6,886 nt of DNA. It comes from Desulfobacteraceae bacterium (GTDB lineage Bacteria > Desulfobacterota > Desulfobacteria > Desulfobacterales > Desulfobacteraceae). The translations under genes were made by a program, and so were the position numbers. The stretch is taken from positions 1-6,886 of the forward strand of contig PIVQ01000383.1 of the NCBI GenBank assembly GCA_003354055.1, given 5' to 3'. Below the pieces are notes generated by a model. That model did no database searches. It was not told the origin of the DNA and was given only the letters and a program-made list of their open reading frames with translations. Positions 4,927 to 6,886 of this stretch are shown here, piece by piece (within the stretch, counting starts at the first letter, position 1; every line of letters begins with the position of its first letter).

Positions 4927-6606
4927 ATGACAGCCCCGGTAACAACATTTACCCCGGTAACAATATTTTCTGCAAAAAATATCATCACCATGAACCCTGA
5001 ACAGCCGAGGGCACGTGCCGTGGCCGTAAAGGACGGCCGCATCCTTGGCACCGGGGATCTGCCTGAGCTTGAATACTGGCTCAAAAAATCCGCCTTTCCG
5101 AATTACGACATCGATACCCGGTTTGAAGACAAGGTGCTCATGCCGGGACTCGTGGATGCCCACACCCATGTGGAAATCCAGGCTCTGATTTACAGCGGAC
5201 ATTTTGTGGCCCAGATCCCCTGGCCCGATCCCAGGGGCGGATTTTTCCCGGTCTATTCTACAAAGGCTGCGGTACTGGACCGGTTAAAGGTACTGGACCG
5301 GGAACTGCCGGAAGGTCAGCCCTTATATGCCGTAGCCTATGATGAAAACAAGGCCGGTCATTTAAGTCTGGCCGACCTTGACCAGGTCTCATCCACCCGC
5401 TCCATCCTGGTCTCCAATCTGGTATTCCACAGGTTCTGGGGCAATTCAGTTCTGCTTGAGAAATCAGGCATCGGACCGTCCCACCTGCCACCGGGGGTCA
5501 TGACGGATGAGGCAGGAAAACCCAACGGGACCATCATCGAGTCTGCCGGCCTCATGGCCGTTATGCCCGGCATACCCGGTTTTTTTGATGATATCCAGGG
5601 AAAAATACGGAACATCATGCCCCTGTTCACGGCAGCCGGCAACACCACGGTCTGTGATGCCGCCCTGGGTGCCATGGGTCTGGATCTTTCCCTTGGCATC
5701 CTGTCTCCCTTTTTTGAGCAAGCGGATGTCAAACTGCGCATGGTGGGCCTTCCCTGGGCCATGGTCCCCATAAGCCAGGGCCTGTCCGCCAAAGACTTTA
5801 TCCCTGAGATAGAAAAGGCCGCAGCTCTTTCCACGGACAAATTCCGCATCGGTGCCGTCAAACTTTACACAGACGGCTCCCTGATCTCCAGGACCGCGCC
5901 GGTGAGCTGGCCCGGCTATTGGGACGGCGCACCACCGGCCAAGATGTCCTGCAACCCCGCGACCATCCGGCAATGGATCATCGACCTGCATAGAGCAGGG
6001 ATTCCCACGGTCACCCACACCAACACGGATCTTGGGTGTCAAATCGTTCTGGATGCAGTGGAAGAGGCCCAGAGCCAGTGTTTCAGACCCGACATCCGCC
6101 ACCGCATGGACCATTGCTATACCATTACAACAGCCCAGCTGAAAAAGGCCCGGGCCCTTGGCGTGACCATCCAGTTTTTTACGCCCCAGCTTTATTATTA
6201 CGGAGACTCCCATCTTAAGGCCTTGGGCCCGGACCGGGCCCGGCACCTGACCCCTGTGGGCACAGCCCACCGCCTGGGCGTCTCCTGGGGATTCCACAAC
6301 GACCCGCCCGGCACCCCCCAGCAACCCTGGACCGGGGTCCATTCCGTGGTCAACCGCACAACCCTGGAAACCTCTACCCTGCTGGGACAGGAACACCGGG
6401 TATCCGTTGAAGAGGCACTGAAGGCCCTGACTATTGAGGCTGCTTTCCAGATGCACCTGGACCATGAGATCGGCTCTGTTGAATTCGGGAAAAAAGCAGA
6501 TTTCTGCGTTCTGGAAGAAGATCCTCTGGGGATGGATCCCCTGAAAATCAAGGACATGCCGGTCTGGGGAACCGTTTTCGGTGGGGAGCCTAATAAGGCG
6601 GATTAA
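4927..6606 (+). CDS. YtcJ-like metal-dependent amidohydrolase (Amidohydro_3), divergent copy 2
   Basis: This 559-residue hydrolase is a divergent paralogue of the preceding gene and aligns with it along its whole length. The metal-site residues are kept: HTH (His79, His81) after MPGLVDA, KLYTDGS with Lys312, His364 in TVTHTNTD, His396 in MDHCYT, and HNDPP with Asp459. VHSVVNRTT (471-479) corresponds to IHTAVNRTT in copy 1. Pocket segments differ: the HTSGH region is replaced by SNLVFH (163-168), AIHGNGDAA by VTHTNTDLG, and HSDLPV by HNDPPG, so a different substrate or a successive step is likely. No signal peptide is seen. The start has TAAGGAG (4912-4918) 8 bases ahead, overlapping the stop codon of copy 1, which points to coupled translation. 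The N-terminus carries an in-frame 18-base duplication. It appears intact and is the last gene of the operon. Confidence 0.88.
   Translation: MTAPVTTFTPVTIFSAKNIITMNPEQPRARAVAVKDGRILGTGDLPELEYWLKKSAFPNYDIDTRFEDKVLMPGLVDAHTHVEIQALIYSGHFVAQIPWPDPRGGFFPVYSTKAAVLDRLKVLDRELPEGQPLYAVAYDENKAGHLSLADLDQVSSTRSILVSNLVFHRFWGNSVLLEKSGIGPSHLPPGVMTDEAGKPNGTIIESAGLMAVMPGIPGFFDDIQGKIRNIMPLFTAAGNTTVCDAALGAMGLDLSLGILSPFFEQADVKLRMVGLPWAMVPISQGLSAKDFIPEIEKAAALSTDKFRIGAVKLYTDGSLISRTAPVSWPGYWDGAPPAKMSCNPATIRQWIIDLHRAGIPTVTHTNTDLGCQIVLDAVEEAQSQCFRPDIRHRMDHCYTITTAQLKKARALGVTIQFFTPQLYYYGDSHLKALGPDRARHLTPVGTAHRLGVSWGFHNDPPGTPQQPWTGVHSVVNRTTLETSTLLGQEHRVSVEEALKALTIEAAFQMHLDHEIGSVEFGKKADFCVLEEDPLGMDPLKIKDMPVWGTVFGGEPNKAD
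4934..4969 (+). repeat. Tandem 18-bp duplication at the N-terminus of amidohydrolase 2
   Basis: Two adjacent 18-base units (4934-4951 and 4952-4969), each beginning CCCCGGTAACAA, match at 16 of 18 positions. They are in frame and encode the hexapeptides PVTTFT and PVTIFS. The second unit leads into the first beta strand of the small domain, so the first is an extra N-terminal addition. Confidence 0.8.
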
Positions 6607-6729
6607 CCCATGCCTTGTGTTCAATGTTGAAATTAATGATGAAGCATATTTAAATTTTCTGGAATATCTTTTGATTACAATATCTGTTATTTTGGCTAAG
6701 GGTTTATCAGTCAAATTAAGGATTTTGTA
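6607..6729. other. AT-rich spacer with a weak promoter candidate for the PAS gene
   Basis: No reading frame of note, RNA gene or strong hairpin followed by T's is visible, so the operon has no obvious intrinsic terminator here. TTCAATGTTGAA (6620-6631) is only a 5-bp stem. TTGAAA (6627-6632) and TTAAAT (6650-6655), 17 bases apart, form a weak promoter candidate that would leave a leader of about 65-70 bases before the next gene. The stretch is clearly more AT-rich than the operon before it. Confidence 0.25.
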
Positions 6730-6886
6730 ATGCCGAAAAAACCAACCTACGAAGAATTAGAAAAACGAATCATAGCGTTAGAGAAAGATGCGATCCTATT
6801 GAAGCAAACCGAGAAGGCGCTGAAAGACAGAGAGGAATTTCTTGAAACGGTAATTAACAATATCCCCCACCAGATTTTTTGGAAAG
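6730..6886 (+). CDS. PAS-domain signalling protein, probable sensor kinase, 5' end only
   Basis: Fifty-two codons are present before the right edge. AAGGA (6718-6722) lies 7 bases ahead of the ATG, a well-placed ribosome binding site. Residues about 6-35 (TYEELEKRIIALEKDAILL...) form a charged coiled coil with no signal peptide. LKDREEFLETVINNIPHQIFW (31-51) is the opening of a PAS domain. This arrangement is common in multi-PAS histidine kinases and diguanylate cyclases of Desulfobacteraceae, but the output domain is outside the window, so the type of enzyme cannot be decided. It is probably transcribed separately from the amidohydrolase operon, given the 123-base AT-rich gap and change of codon style. 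Confidence 0.75.
   Translation, partial: MPKKPTYEELEKRIIALEKDAILLKQTEKALKDREEFLETVINNIPHQIFWK

Noticed and set aside
5464..6714. Long minus-strand open frame opposite amidohydrolase 2 (about 416 codons)
   Set aside because: It mirrors the codon pattern of the real plus-strand gene, shows no recognisable domain, and its translation looks like low-complexity antisense; the plus-strand frame has full family motifs.

Overview
The window most resembles accessory DNA of a Gram-negative, probably anaerobic, bacterium of the Desulfobacteraceae type (Desulfobacterota). That is an inference from three things: the partial 3' gene has the 'PTYEELEKRI.ALEK' coiled-coil-then-PAS opening often seen in sensor kinases of that group, a palindromic repeat of a kind I associate with such genomes sits at about 1724-1888, and the central genes are moderately GC-rich with clear AGGAG-type ribosome binding sites. 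No rRNA, tRNA, CRISPR or transposase gene is visible.

Layout. (1) Positions 1-620, minus strand: 5' part of an alpha/beta hydrolase that runs off the left edge. (2) 621-835: AT-rich divergent intergenic region with an imperfect 34-bp palindrome (768-801). (3) 836-1561: a TetR/AcrR-family repressor. (4) 1562-1896: a 335-base gap holding a perfect 28-bp palindrome (1616-1643), a promoter-like element just behind it, and a palindromic MITE/REP-like repeat (about 1724-1888) that reaches the ribosome binding site of the next gene. (5) 1897-6606: a tight three-gene plus-strand operon with gaps of 18 and 12 bases, encoding a GltS/ESS-family sodium:glutamate-type symporter and two different YtcJ-like (Amidohydro_3) metal-dependent amidohydrolases. 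(6) 6607-6729: AT-rich spacer. (7) 6730 to the right edge: start of a PAS-domain signalling protein.

How the parts may work together. The two palindromes share the core TTATACTCGAGT, and each is followed after exactly 10 bases by ACTTGAC. One lies in front of tetR and one in front of the transporter-amidohydrolase operon. The simplest model is that the TetR protein controls both itself and the operon and responds to a small molecule. The operon would import a carboxylate or amino-acid-like compound with sodium and hydrolyse one or two C-N bonds in the cytoplasm, since neither hydrolase has a signal peptide. The substrate cannot be read from the sequence. The flanking genes (alpha/beta hydrolase and PAS protein) are more AT-rich in sequence and codon choice than the operon and are probably not part of it.
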